In this document: in pieces, positions 45,119-57,222 of the stretch
Position numbering within the stretch: position 1 is the stretch's first letter
Layout of the letters: each line of letters begins with the position of its first letter
Origin: Tribonema minus
Lineage: Eukaryota; Sar; Xanthophyceae; Tribonematales; Tribonemataceae
DNA: 64,000 nucleotides
NCBI GenBank assembly: GCA_017506865.1
Contig: JAFCMP010000088.1
Span: 62,001-126,000 of the forward strand
Direction of reading: 5' to 3'
The notes under the pieces: generated by a model
Seen by the model: the letters and a program-made list of their open reading frames with translations, nothing else
Databases searched by the model: none
Told to the model about the DNA's origin: nothing
Program-made: the position numbers and the translations under genes

Positions 45119-45400
45119 TCACATTGAGCGCCATTCCTTTACTGCTGCTGCCGGATCCTTCGCCTGGTCTGCCAGCTGCTTATCTATCTGCTTTTGCCAT
45201 GCTCTGACGCGCTTGTCCCTGTTGGCACAGTCGAAGTCCCACTTGGTCCTGCCACTCATCCTCCACTCTCCTGTTGACAGCCTGTGCACTCCTCCGAGGA
45301 TGGCTCCGGCCAACCCCACCGCCGCGCCGACGATGATGATACCGGGGAGTGTCTGAGTAGGCATGGTGTCTGCGGAGGCGATGGCAGGACGAAGTGGCAT
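45119..45400 (-). CDS. NDUFA1: NDUFA1 / MWFE-like subunit of mitochondrial complex I
   Basis: A small single-exon gene, 93 residues from ATG 45400 or 81 from ATG 45364 (MPTQTLPG). MWFE is a short one-helix supernumerary subunit of respiratory complex I in the inner mitochondrial membrane. The family layout is visible: an N-terminal hydrophobic helix (GIIIVGAAVGLAGAILGGVH), a short polar loop, then W-D-x4-x-RDK (TKWDFDCANRDKRVR), matching the W-D-..-R-R-D-K-R/K core of plant and animal MWFE. It has a C-terminal extension of about 25 charged residues (KQIDKQLADQAKDPAAAVK) beyond the usual ~70. The protein is short, so the family call rests on one helix and one motif. Confidence 0.6.
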   Translation of the reverse strand: MPLRPAIASADTMPTQTLPGIIIVGAAVGLAGAILGGVHRLSTGEWRMSGRTKWDFDCANRDKRVRAWQKQIDKQLADQAKDPAAAVKEWRSM

Positions 45401-46404
45401 ATTTGGCGCCGACGCGCCGATGTGCAAACATCAATTGCAGCCTTCACTGAGTCTGTGCTCACATCATTAGGCGGACATCAGACACTTGTGAATGGGAATC
45501 AGGCTTTACTGTTCGCAACTGCACGTCATGTGTATGAGGTAAGGCAACGCAAAAGTGCAGCGAAGCTCTAGTTGGAAACGCAAGTGCAAGAAACACAAAC
45601 ATCATTGACTCACCAGATGGGGCACGAAGATTGGATGAGGTCCGACCACAGGCTATCTGCGCTGCAGCTGCCTTGCCAGAGCTCTCAGGCGTGTGTGGCG
45701 CAGTTGCCACGGTCGCTACATACCCTACCCAAAGTTGAACTTCGTCTGTTGCAGTTGGGGCATGCCATCCGGATGCATCCCTTGTATCGTTCTGTTCAAC
45801 CAAACAAGTTACGTGTTTATATGTAGGAATATAATATATAGCCAAACGCTTGGTGTCTAGACAGATCTGCAGATCTGCCCGCCAAAGGATATGCTCAAGT
45901 CAATGCGCTGCTGCATAAGTGGCAAGCATCACCAATGCCGCACTGCAGGCACCTGTGTATCCTGAGTATGCAAAGACGAGGCGCACTAGTCTGAGCATGT
46001 TGCATGCACCACACTGGATGTTGTTAGGTGCCACACTCCGCCATCCACGTGTATAGTCAGCAATGAGAGGCACAAAGCACAGCATGCAGCACAGCGCGTG
46101 TTGCAAGCCAAGCGATTGACGTGGGGGGCTGCCCCATAGAGGTTGTGTTCAAGTCATTGCTCAACGACCAACACCATAACATTGCAGGCATTTGTGATGC
46201 TGAGCGTAAGCAAGGTGCCGAACTAGCAATGGGCATGATGATGGACCAACAAGGCATTCACTGGATACATCTAATGTATTACTTGAAGTACATCACATGA
46301 CAGTGTTGAAAGATTGCCACACACCAACAAACATGAGAAGCCGATGCTCTCAACACAAGTCAAAGAGCACACAAAGACATGGTCACATGCTTCGACGCCC
46401 CCAT
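45401..46404. other. Intergenic region between NDUFA1-like and CxxC-protein genes
   Basis: No gene is supported. A word aaagttgaacttcgtc near 45739 lies about 340 bases before the NDUFA1-like start and belongs to the TTGAA/TTCAA word family. Confidence 0.4.
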
Positions 46405-48039
46405 TTATCCTTTGCTCTGCTGTGCGCTGTCGTCATCGGCCTCTTCGAACTTGAACTGCAGCTTCTCGTCCCACCAGTCGCGGCGCGCCTGCCCCTCTAG
46501 AGCTCCAGCCAGCTTGGCGCTGTACTCCTGCTTGTCGCGTCCATACCACAGCATGTCTACATCCTGTCCCTCCGGACATGGCAAGCCGTTTCGGTCCTGG
46601 TGCAGCAGGAGCGCACAAGGTACATATGTTATTTTCTGATGGGTGTTGTTAGGATGTGATGGAGAGTGCACCCACTGAACTACAAACAGCTTGATGTGGC
46701 AAAGAATGCACCACATATTGTCAGACTCACAGCAGATGCTGTCACTTCTGCGCTTGCAGCGACCGAGAGGGATGTAAGAGGCTTGCTGCTGCTCAGTGCA
46801 GCTTGCAAATGTAGGAGCCAAGTAATGGCAAAATGGAAATTGCGCACACTGCACTCCACTACAAAGTGCTGGAGGTACGCACATGCCAACAAAGTATGGA
46901 TGCCTGCAGTGCTTATTTACATTTACTACCCCCTCCCCACAAACAACCAAGGTGGGTGAACAGATGCATGGCACCTCTGAATTTGACAATAATGCAATGC
47001 CATGGGTGACAAAGAATAAGTTGACAACCTGCACTGAATGTGCAAGTCCTTTGAAGGTATCGTCCTTGCCACCCCCCCAGCGGTGGGCATGCACCCACTG
47101 CCATGGGATATGCGGAGCGAGACAATGTGCATAGCTCAGGAGCTTTGCGCGAATGAAACTGCTGCGTAACGATGTTGCACCTGTATGAATATTATCATGC
47201 CATGCCTGTAACCCTTTCAGATCCGAGGTCCGCGCTCACGTATATAGTGATGGGTGGCCCCCTGTCTAGCAGCCGCCTCTGCTCCGCCTTGCACGACGCC
47301 TTCGCCAGCTGATCCACGTACTTCTGCCATTGCGTCGCCAGCAGCGTCTCGACGCACGTCACACAGAATCCACACGGCTTCCAGGGCCCCCCTGTCGTGG
47401 TGTAGCGGTGATAGCGTGGACAGCATCAGGGCACAGGTGTCTAACTGGTGAAAGGTCGGGTCGCTGCTTGCTGGAAACCCTGTCAAATCACCCCTTCGAA
47501 ATTCATTGCAGAACTGTTCTGCGTGTGTACTCACGCGGCCGACACCCCCTTCTGGTGAGAAGGTGCTTGTCTTGCGTAGACTATGCAGCATAGTGCATTC
47601 GACCGCGCTCCATGCGGCGGACGAGCAAACCCTTTCATGTGTGTACCTGCTGTGCTGCAGATCCCCACCTTCACACCCTCAAAATTGTGTCTCGACAGAG
47701 GTCCTTCACCTGTGCAGGACTCGACCCTGCCCCCGCGCGCGCTATGGTGTGCAAACGAGTGCCCGCCGTTCCAGATCCTCGTGTTTAAGTTTATTTTGTG
47801 TTGTGATGCCACGGTCTGTAGGGATGCGCCACCATGGCGGGGACTCACCAACGTAGCTGTGCCTGTCGCAACACAGCGAAACCCAGAATTGAGGCGAACC
47901 CCAATTGATGTGGTCACTGCAACAGAGGCTCACCTGCGCCCACGCGGTACTCCACATACTTTTCCATGTCAATGTCGTCCATGCACACCATACACTCCTT
48001 CCCCTCCGCCGGCGCCGAGTGTCCTTCTTCTGCGCTCAT
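46405..48039 (-). CDS. Conserved small CxxC...CxxC protein of unknown function
   Basis: Model: exons 48039-47934, 47391-47240 and 46596-46405, with GT donors (gtgagc, gtgagc) and AG acceptors, phases 1 and 0, 149 residues. The sequence has one zinc-type Cys pair near the start (ECMVCMDDIDMEKYVEYR) and a second after the first intron (WKPCGFCVTCVETLL). Next come the helical block LATQWQKYVDQLAKASCKAE and RRLLDRGPPITIY, then a C-terminal LWYGRDKQEYSAKLAGALEG and WWDEKLQFKFEE. From memory, proteins with this same block order exist in oomycetes and algae as uncharacterised hypothetical proteins; no function is known to me. The opening CMVCMDDI resembles half a RING or zinc ribbon, but the spacing does not give a full RING. 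No targeting peptide is seen, so it is probably cytosolic or nuclear. The gene is divergent from the PPR gene. Confidence 0.85.
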
Positions 48040-48353
48040 CGGATTTTCCTGCCGGTTCTGAGAAGTAAATGTGGTCGCCGGTCGCCCCTCACGCTGTCGG
48101 GTCACGATGAATGGTACAAAGGAGGGGAGCGGAAGCAGCGATGCTAGCAGCAGCACGCGGCAAGAAGTTGGAACGCTGCTCTTGGCCCCCCACAACGAGA
48201 TGTTTTTTAGTTCAAGTTGTAGCTGAAGTTGACTACGAGAGTTGAAGTTAAACTTGAAGTGTGGAGAAGTGAGACGGTGCAAAAGAGTGACATTGCGAGC
48301 GGTTGCGCAAGTGACGATAGCCTCTGCTGGCGTCAGCGGCTTTGCGGGCCGCA
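48040..48353. promoter_or_regulatory. Divergent promoter region, CxxC protein / PPR protein
   Basis: 314 bases separate two divergent ATGs. The centre (48205-48262) is a dense run of the TTGAA/TTCAA word: gttcaagttgtagctgaag, gagttgaagttaaacttgaa. This is the clearest example of the motif placed between two start codons. Confidence 0.55.
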
Positions 48354-51300
48354 ATGGCTGCACTGGCTCAACTTGCCTTTGTGCCCTCCTCCAGTAATGC
48401 AAGTACCTGCTTCAGCGCCGTGATAGCACGGCGCAGGAGGCTCCGCGCCCCTGCCATCACTCTTGGAAGTGGTGGTGGTATCAGCAGCAGAAGATCCAGT
48501 GGCAATATCGGTGCCGGCAGCGACAAACGCGCTCACGTGCGAGGCTTGAGCACCAGCACTGCGCAGCACGTCACGGACCTCAGAAAGCTCGCAGGAGACA
48601 AGACGGCTGTGCTGGGTCTTTTGCAGGGGCTTGTCGCTCAAGGACTACCACCAGATGCATCACATCTGTATGCAGCAGCGATTTCTGCTGTGGCTCGACA
48701 TGGAGACTGGCAAACTGCACTCTCGCTTCTAAGCGAGTGTCGAAGTCAGGGATTCAGACCCAGTGCTGCTGCCTTCAGTGCCTGCGTGCACTCTTGCGCA
48801 TCGCACGGACCTGTTCTTAAGTCAGTGGCACTGCTTAAGGAGGCTGCGGCGATGAAGCTGACGCCCTCACGTGACATGGTCGATGCGACCTTGGCTGCCT
48901 GCGAGAAGGGCGGGTCGTGGTTGGATGCCTATGCGGTGTGGCGTTCCTCCATAAAGGTCAGCGCTGGTGTGGCCAATGCTCGTGTGACTGACCGCAAACA
49001 CCCTCTTCTGTCAACGCTGCATGTGCTGTGCGCAATTCTTCAACGCCACTGTCTACACCACATTCCACTGCACGCTGTCGCTTACAGCAGACTTCAAAGC
49101 AGGTGCTGGCTGGGCGCATGCACGCTGCGCAGCACCGCAGCTCACGCGCGCCTCGCCGCTTGCCTCGCCCCAGACGTCCAGCGCAGCGCGGCGGCTGTCG
49201 CCGCGCTCGCAAGCGTACCTTGCGCACGTCCTACGCAGCGCCGGCAAAGAGGACGAGGCACACGCTATCCTGCATCCGGGCGCCCGAGCCGAAGGTACAG
49301 CCCCGCCGCAAGCTGCCGGTGGTCTCCGGCCGCGTAGCCCGCGCGCTGCGCCCGGAGCCGGCGCAGGCGGCAGCAACGACCGCACGCAACGCAGCGGCGG
49401 CAACGGCGACAGCGCGCGCGCCCCGCGCGCCGGCGCAGCGCCCAAAGCCATCGCCGCGCTGTGCCGCGCCGGAAAAGTGGACGAGGCGCTGCGGCTGCTG
49501 GACAGCGCGACTTTTGGCGCGGAACCAGATGCGAGCAGCAGCGCCAACGGCAGCGGCGGCGGCGAATCGGGCAGCGCTCAGGCCCCGTTTCAGCCTGCAG
49601 CGGCGGACTTCGACGCGGTCATAGCGGCGCTGGGGCGGCAGCGGCGCAGAACGGCGGCGCGGGGGGCGGGGGAAGCTGTCGTTGGGGCGCTGCTGCGGCG
49701 CATGCGCGCGCGGGGCTTCACGCCCAGCGCCGAGAGCTACACGTGGGCGATGGTGGAGTGCAACGCTGCGCGGCGGTACGCGGAGGCGGTGGATCTGCTC
49801 GATGAGGCGCTGGCAGAGGTGAGCGCTGCCGACCTGTAGGGGGGCGCTGTAGGGGGGTAATCGTGCCTGGATGCTTAGAACTGCGAGCAGCGGTAGTGCA
49901 TGCGCATTGTTCAAGCACGGCCAACGCCTGCGGCATCGTTGCTCAACAGATGCGATGACCATGCGTTTCGAAGACTGCTCATACCCTGGCTCGTAGAAGC
50001 TGGCGTTTCTTGCCGCTGCGAGCCAAGCGCTTCCGCTCCGCAAATAGCCAGATAGACGCTCTGCCAGCACACCACACGTGCACGCGCTCACACAAAACCC
50101 CACATGCGCACCGCCGCGCGCAGGGCGTCGAGGCCGGCGTGGTCGCCTTCAACGCCGCCATCAACGCGGCCGCCAAGCTGCGCGACGGCGCGCTGGCGCT
50201 GGTGGTGCTGGAGGAGATGCGCGCGCGCAGCGTCGCGCCGACGGCGGTCACGTTCGGCACCGCCATGAGCGCGTTCGCGAGGGCCACGCAGCGCGGCGGC
50301 AGCGGCGGCGGCGGCGGCGGCGGCAGCGGCGATGACGCCGTGGAGTTTGCGGACACGGCGCTGCAGCTGCTGCGCCAGGTGCGCTGGGCGCCCCGCTGCA
50401 TGTTGCGGGCGCGCATTGTGCCTGCGTGCGCGTGCAATTGGTTGTATCGGGGAAAGTGTCATGGCTGAGAGCGGCGCGATTGCGCAGCGCCGTTGCGTGC
50501 GCGGAGCAGTTGCCGGCCTGCCCGCGCAGCCGACGGACAACCTCCAGTGCGGCGTTCCTGTACATGCCGCAGCGCTGTGACGTGGCGCGCGATCCGATGC
50601 TGTCCCTGCAACGCCCTGGCTCATCTCATGCGCGTCTTCTCAAGCCGCGTCTGCGCATGACCCCCCCCCTCCCTTGCCCCCCCCCCCCCCCCCCCCGGGT
50701 GTCCGCGCAGATGAAGGAAACCGGTGTGGAGCCTCAGCGGGAGGCGTACGACGGCGTCATGTCGGCTCTGGTAAACGCCGGAAGGGGCGAGGAGGCGCTG
50801 GAGGTCATGGCAGAGATGGAGGTGAGGGTCAAGGAAATCCGCATGACATGCTGCATGTATATGCATTTCTTGGAGTTGCTGAGCCAATTTGGGGGTGAGC
50901 AGACGCGGCAGCAACGGGGACGTACGTGGCCTCGGGGGTGCGTGTGCAGCCGGCGCACGTCTCATCCGCGTCCGATGCTTGCTGCGTCCACGACGGGCGG
51001 ACGACGCCTCGCAGCACTGGCACAGCGAAATCTGTTGGGGTCATCTGCAACTCCCCGCCGCCGCCAACGCAGTGCGCCCCCCCTACCCCCTACCCCCCTG
51101 AGTGTGTGCATCCCCCCCCCCCCCCCCCCCCCCTGCAGGCCGCGGGCACGCGCCCCGGCGTGCACACCATGTCCATCGCCATGGGCGCGTACGGGCAGGC
51201 GGGCGACTGGCGCGCGGCGGTGGCGCTGCTCGGCGCGATGCGCGCGCGCGGCGTCGCGCCGGACGCCGTCGTCTACAACGCGGCGATAGCGGCGTGCGGC

Positions 51301-54300
51301 GACGGCGGCGGCGTGGAGGGCGCGGACGCGGTCGCGGCGGACATGGCGGCGCGCGGCGTGCCCATGACGGTCGTCACGCACACGAGCCTCATCACGGCGT
51401 ACGGGCGCGCGGGGGATGTGAGTTGGGGGACGGGGGGCGGGGGGGGGGGGTTGAGGGGGGGGGGGGGGGGCACATGCTTGCTGTGTAGCATGTTGCATGG
51501 GTATCGTAGTACTCGGGAAGCCAGGCACGGCTCGCGTTGTGTTGCCTTTTGCTCAAGCGCTCCCATCACTTTGAAGCCTGGCCTCGCTGTTGATGCGAGC
51601 TGCTTCAGGCATCACGGCGGCGTCCGTGCAACGCATGGGTCGCAGAGTGTGCAGTCCGGACATGTGCGGTGCGCGCTCCGAGACACCAAAGCATGTGACA
51701 TGTGTGTGCGTCCGTCGGCAACTGACAGCGCCGCCGCACGGTGATGCGCAGTAACATTGCCGCTGCACGAACACCATCATGTGAGCTGCACCTGCATTTG
51801 CGCACGTAGCGCCAAGCGCGCAAGCCACGCCCGCCGGCGCTGTCCCGCTGCTGCGTTGCGCTGTCATCTGGCATGAGGCACACATCGCTGTTGACGCATC
51901 TGTGTGCTCCGTGCCTCACCTCCGCATCATTTGCAAGCGGAAGTTGTGGTAGAGGACAGAGATTGTGGTTGCTAATGCCTCCTTGATTTGACTTCAGAGC
52001 TGCCACACCCACCTCACCCAACACATTGTGCCTCTGAACGCTTTCTTGACCGCCCCCAACAAAGCCCTGACACAATCAGCTGCTGCGCCTCTGACGCGTC
52101 CTCAATCGCAACAGTGGGAACGCGCCGTCGACTACCTGCGGCGGCTGCGCGCGGCGGCGCCCGGCGACGGCGGCGCGCGCGGCGGCAGCTACAACGTGCG
52201 CACGTACAACGCGGCGCTGGCGGCGGTGGCGCACGCGGCGCCGCCGCATGCGCCGCAGCTGGTGGCGGAGCTGCTGCGCGACATGCGCGCCGCGCGCCTC
52301 GCGCCGGACGCGTACAGCTTCAACGCGGCGGTGCTCGCGAGCGGCGACTGGCATGCAGGCCGTGAATACATGCAGGAGGTAGGCCAAAGAATTGTGATGC
52401 TGCGGACAGAAATGGTGGAGTCATGGGATGGTGGGCTTGGGGCTGCAGTGGCAGAGGCACAGCGGCAGCAGGCACTAGCCCACGCCGCAGCAGCAGGGGT
52501 GTAGCTCAAGCCAAACACGCGCGCCACCGACACAGAGGCGTAGGCGGCGCGCCGCCGCTTCTGCTATTCATACATGACATGCATGCGCACCGACAACTTC
52601 TTCACGGCACTGCGTCCGTTTAATGTCGTGTGCACCCATGCCCGCGTTGCTGCTGTGAGCCGTCTAGTATACAGTGATGCCCCGCTCACACACCTGAACA
52701 TGCAGGAGGTGCGCGCCCGTAGTGTCTGTGTAACGCGGGTGTACTCTGGATCAGGGTTGACGCGCGGCACCATCCGCGCCGCGCTGCGCCGGAATGTGCG
52801 GAGCAGGAGCAGTGGGCGACAGCACCGCCTGTGTGTAGAGCTGTGCACGGCGTCAGTGCATGTATGTGTACGTAATCGTGCGTCATTCATCACGGCCACT
52901 GTAGATGGGGGTTTGTTGGGAGCATGCAGCACTGAGTCAACGTCCAGTCCAGAGACTGCATGGTGCTGAATGCAAGCTTCAACATACTGTGTGCGACAAC
53001 CCACTCTCATATACTGATAAGGTACGGTGCGCGCCAGCTATAAACCCCATGTAACACATCGGCGATGCCGCTGCGCATCGCACCGCGTGCGGCACCGCGT
53101 GTGGAAGCCTCTAATCCTGCCGCCGCGCACACCGCCCGCCCCCCCCGCTGCGCACCCAGATGGCGGCCGCTGGAGTCCCCTGCACGGAGGGGACGTACAT
53201 CAACATGATGCGCGTGTGCGCCGGCTCGGGCAGCTCCGCGAAGGTGCGACAGTCGCCCGCAGCTGGCTTTCACAGATTACACATTTTTGTAGATGCAGGT
53301 TTGGGGGGAGTGAGTACAGCTCCTCGTGTTTAGTTTGATGTGATCAAAGCGTAGTGGGCGTGCATGTGGATTCTGGTACACCCACACATGAGCAAGAGTA
53401 GCAGTGCTTGCAGGCATGCACCGGTCAGGAGGTTGATAACTTTAACCGCGTTGTACCCATGACACGACAGCGGCACCAGCAATGCAGACGCAAGCGGTAC
53501 GCCTGCAAGCGGTGAACGGAGCTCTGCGCCACAACTTCAAGCGACAGGTGTCCAGGCGCCCGCGACGATGAATGACGCAGTGAAATGCTACGCGCCTCAC
53601 GACTTGAAAAACCTGGCAAGTCATCAAACCGTATGCAAGTGCACCGGGCCGCAGCAGCGAGCGCATGGTCAACAGCGACAGACCCGATCGTTGCTGCCTT
53701 AAGGACGGCGTGTGCGGCCAGCGCCGCCGGCGCACGCGGCGACGCTGCCGCTGCCGCTGCTGCTGTTGCTGCCGCTGCCGCTGGCCTTTCCGGCTGACTG
53801 CCACCGCACCCCCTGCGCACACCGGCATTCACCGCGAGCCAGCCCGTCCGCAGCGCCGCCGCGGCCGCCAGCGCACGCACACGAGCGTACCCGCACATCA
53901 TTGCAGCGCCACACTCATCAGACACGGCGCGACCCACAACAGCTTTAACGTCACACACGTCTATGACTGCGTTTCTCGCCGCGTCCCGCGCTGCGTCGCG
54001 CCGCATGTCGTGCACCCCCGCTCGACGGCCGCTGCGCAGGCGGTGCCGCTGCTGCGCGCCGCGCTCGCGTCCGGCCTGCCGCCGTCGACGCGCCTGTACA
54101 ACGCGTGCCTCGCGGCGCTCGCCAAGGCGGGCGACGTCGAGGCGGCGCTGCAGCTGCTCGAGGACATGCGCGGCGCCGGCAGCAGCGCCGGCAGCAGCAG
54201 CATCAGCAGTGGCGGCGACGCCGCGGGCGAGGCCGGCGGCGCATCGAGCGCCGCTGCCGCCGCCACTACGGGCGCCGCGGCGAGTCCCGCCGCTCGGTAC

Positions 54301-57182
54301 AGCCGCCGCGTCCTCGTCCAGCGGAGCGCCGCAGGCGCTGCGCCCGGCAGGCAAGGCGCGCGTGGCGGCGGCGGCGGCGGCGGCGCATGCGTGCCGGACG
54401 CCGTGAGCTGGAACATTGTCATCGATGCCGCCGCAAAAGCCGGCGACTGGGGTGAGAGAGCGCTCGCTCGTGCGCGCGAGCACATGCTGGTCGTTTGCGC
54501 AGCGGGGGCGCGACTCGTTTGTGGTACCGCGTCGCACGCGCTTTGCTGGATCAGCAGCGGGCCGCCAGAGCTGCGACGCCTGCGCGCTTGTGCTCAGGGG
54601 CGGTGCGTGGGGTGTGTGTGTGGGGGGGGGGCGGTGCGCTCAATGCACTGTCGTCACCATGCATGCCCCTTGAGCAATCCGCATCGCGTCCTGAGCTGGC
54701 CCCCCCTTCTTTAACCTAGCCCTTATACACGACTCAATGCGTCGTCATCACCATACATGGCCCGTGAGCAATCTGCATCGGTCCTGAGCCATGCCCCCTA
54801 CCTCAACCTAACCCTTACCTCCCCGTATTCTGCCCCCTGGTCCCCCACCGTGCCGCGCGCCAGCGCTCGCCCTGTGGCTTCTGTCCGATATGAAGCGCCA
54901 CGGCATCGCGCCCGACTCCGTGTCGTGGGGCAGCGCAATCGACGCGTGCAGCCGCGGCGGCAACTCAGAGGCAAGTGGCCGATTGCATGTGGCACGTTCG
55001 GCATGACTAAGTGCACGTGTGACGCACCTTCAGTGGCCAGCGGCGCGTGCCAATGTCGTGCAGCCGCAGCGGCAAGTGGCTGATCGCGACGCAGCATGCA
55101 GGTATTCGCGCCAGCAGCGGTCGATGAGTGTCGTCGAAGAAGCGTGGGTCTTGCACACCTGCAGTCGCCGCGCGGCAGCTTCATGAACACGTACGCCCCA
55201 TGATGGGCTGCAGAGTGGGCAGCCGCGGCGGCAACTCTGAGACAAGTGGCCGATCGCGTCGTGGCATGTGCATCGCGACCAAGGGCTCGTGTGACGCACC
55301 TGAAGGTGGCCAGCAGCGTGCCAATGTCGCGCAGCGTGCTGCGTCTGTTCTCCCGCCGCACCTCCTCACCCGCCGTGACCACGTGGTAGGCGTTTGCGCC
55401 GGCAGCGGTCGACGAGCGCTGTGTCGAAGCGCGCGTCTCGCGCTCTTGTGTCCGTTGCGGCAGCTCTCTGTGAACACGTTCCATGATGGACTGCAGGGTG
55501 GGCCGTCCGCTGCGGCGCGACGAATGTGCGCGGCTGCTGCTGCGAAGCGCCTCATTAAGCCGTCGGTGTGTCTGTAGCGAAAACGCGGCCTCACCAGGGG
55601 GGGGCGGGGGGGCCGCCGTGACCAGCACGCAGCCACGCGCTTGGGCGATGGCACATGGCGCATGTTGCCAGCGGCCGGCGCTCATCGCGCGCATCGCGTG
55701 GCAGCACGTGTGCATGCCCTTCATTTCTTGTGCGAGCGTCGCACGCGATCTGGTCTCGCATGCATCTATGTCGGCAGTGCCGAGCATGCATCTATGTCGG
55801 CGGTGCCGAGTCAGCGTCTCATCGCACCTGTGCTGTGCCTGCCAGCTGCAGGGGTTTGCATCAGGGCTGGTGGCCATCGCGCGACCCCAGTTAGTTGGGT
55901 GGCGACGCGTGATCGTCGCAGCAGCACCAAGCGCTCAGCACGTGATGCCGGCACCGTGAAGCGCGATTATTGAAGTACCACACGTTGCGTCGTGCGCACG
56001 GCCACACGGCACACTTTGATGCTCGCAGCAGGCAATGCAATGACACCGTGGCCGCCCTGACTGATGACAAGCACTGCTGGAACAGACACGCACCGCTCGC
56101 TAACTCTCAACAATCCCCCCCCCCCTGTCCCCCCCCCCCCCCCCCCCCCCCCCCCGGCAGGCCGCGCTGGCGCTGCTGGAGCGCATGCGCGTGCACGGCG
56201 TCCCCCCCGACGCCCACGCCTACGCGAGTGCCATGAGCGCCTGCCAGAAGGCCAAGCGCGGCGACGCGGTGCTGGCGCTGCTGCGGCAGGCAAGGGGGCT
56301 GCGGCTTGACTCGATGACTTGACTTGACTTGGAGGGCGTTGCGCGCATGCGCCGCCGCTGCGGCCGTGGTGCGGCTCAGGCAGACGGCGTGCCTGCTCGA
56401 CGCGCAGCGCGGAGCATTGCGTGTTGGCGCAGTATGAGCAGCTGATGGTGGTTGCGGCTGGCACTGGTATGGCAGCGCTCGCACGCTGCGGCGCGTGCTT
56501 GTGCAGCGGCGGCACGGCGTGATGGCGCCATTGAGCCTGTGGTTGCAGCATGCAGCCCGCGAGTCGCGCACAGCAGAGTGGGCAACCTGCCGCAGCACAA
56601 GCGCTCGCGCCGCTATAGCGCCGCGTGCACCACCCGCACCCACCTTAAGCTTGGCTCACGCCCCCCCCCCACCCCTTGTCACCCCCCCCCATACACCACA
56701 CCCCGCCCCCGCCCCCGCAGATGCGCGCGGAGGGCCTGAGCCCGACGGCGCACCACCTCGCGCCCGGCATCCACGCGTGCGCGCGCGCCGGCGACCACCG
56801 CGGCGCCCTCGCGCTGCTCGCCGAGCTGCCTCGCCCCGACGCACACGCGTTCGGCGGCGCGATCCTCGCGTGCGCGCGCGCGCGCGCCGCGCCGGCGCCG
56901 CGCTGCGGCTGCTGCGCGACATGGCCGCGCGCGGCGTCGCGCCGACGCGCTTCTGCTACAACGCGGCGCTGGGCGCGGCGGCGCGCGGCGGCGACGCGGA
57001 GGGCGCCGCCGCGCTGCTGGCGGAGATGGAGGCGGCGGGCGTCGCGCCGGTGAGAGGGGGTGTGCGGCATGTGTACACGTGTGTAGGGGTGCTGGTTTTG
57101 CCATTGCTGCTGCTGCGGCCTCTCCTGGTAGTGGGGAGGGTGCTGGTGGTGGTGCTGCTTTGGCGGCGGCTGTGGTGGCGGC

Positions 57183-57222
<40 letters not shown>

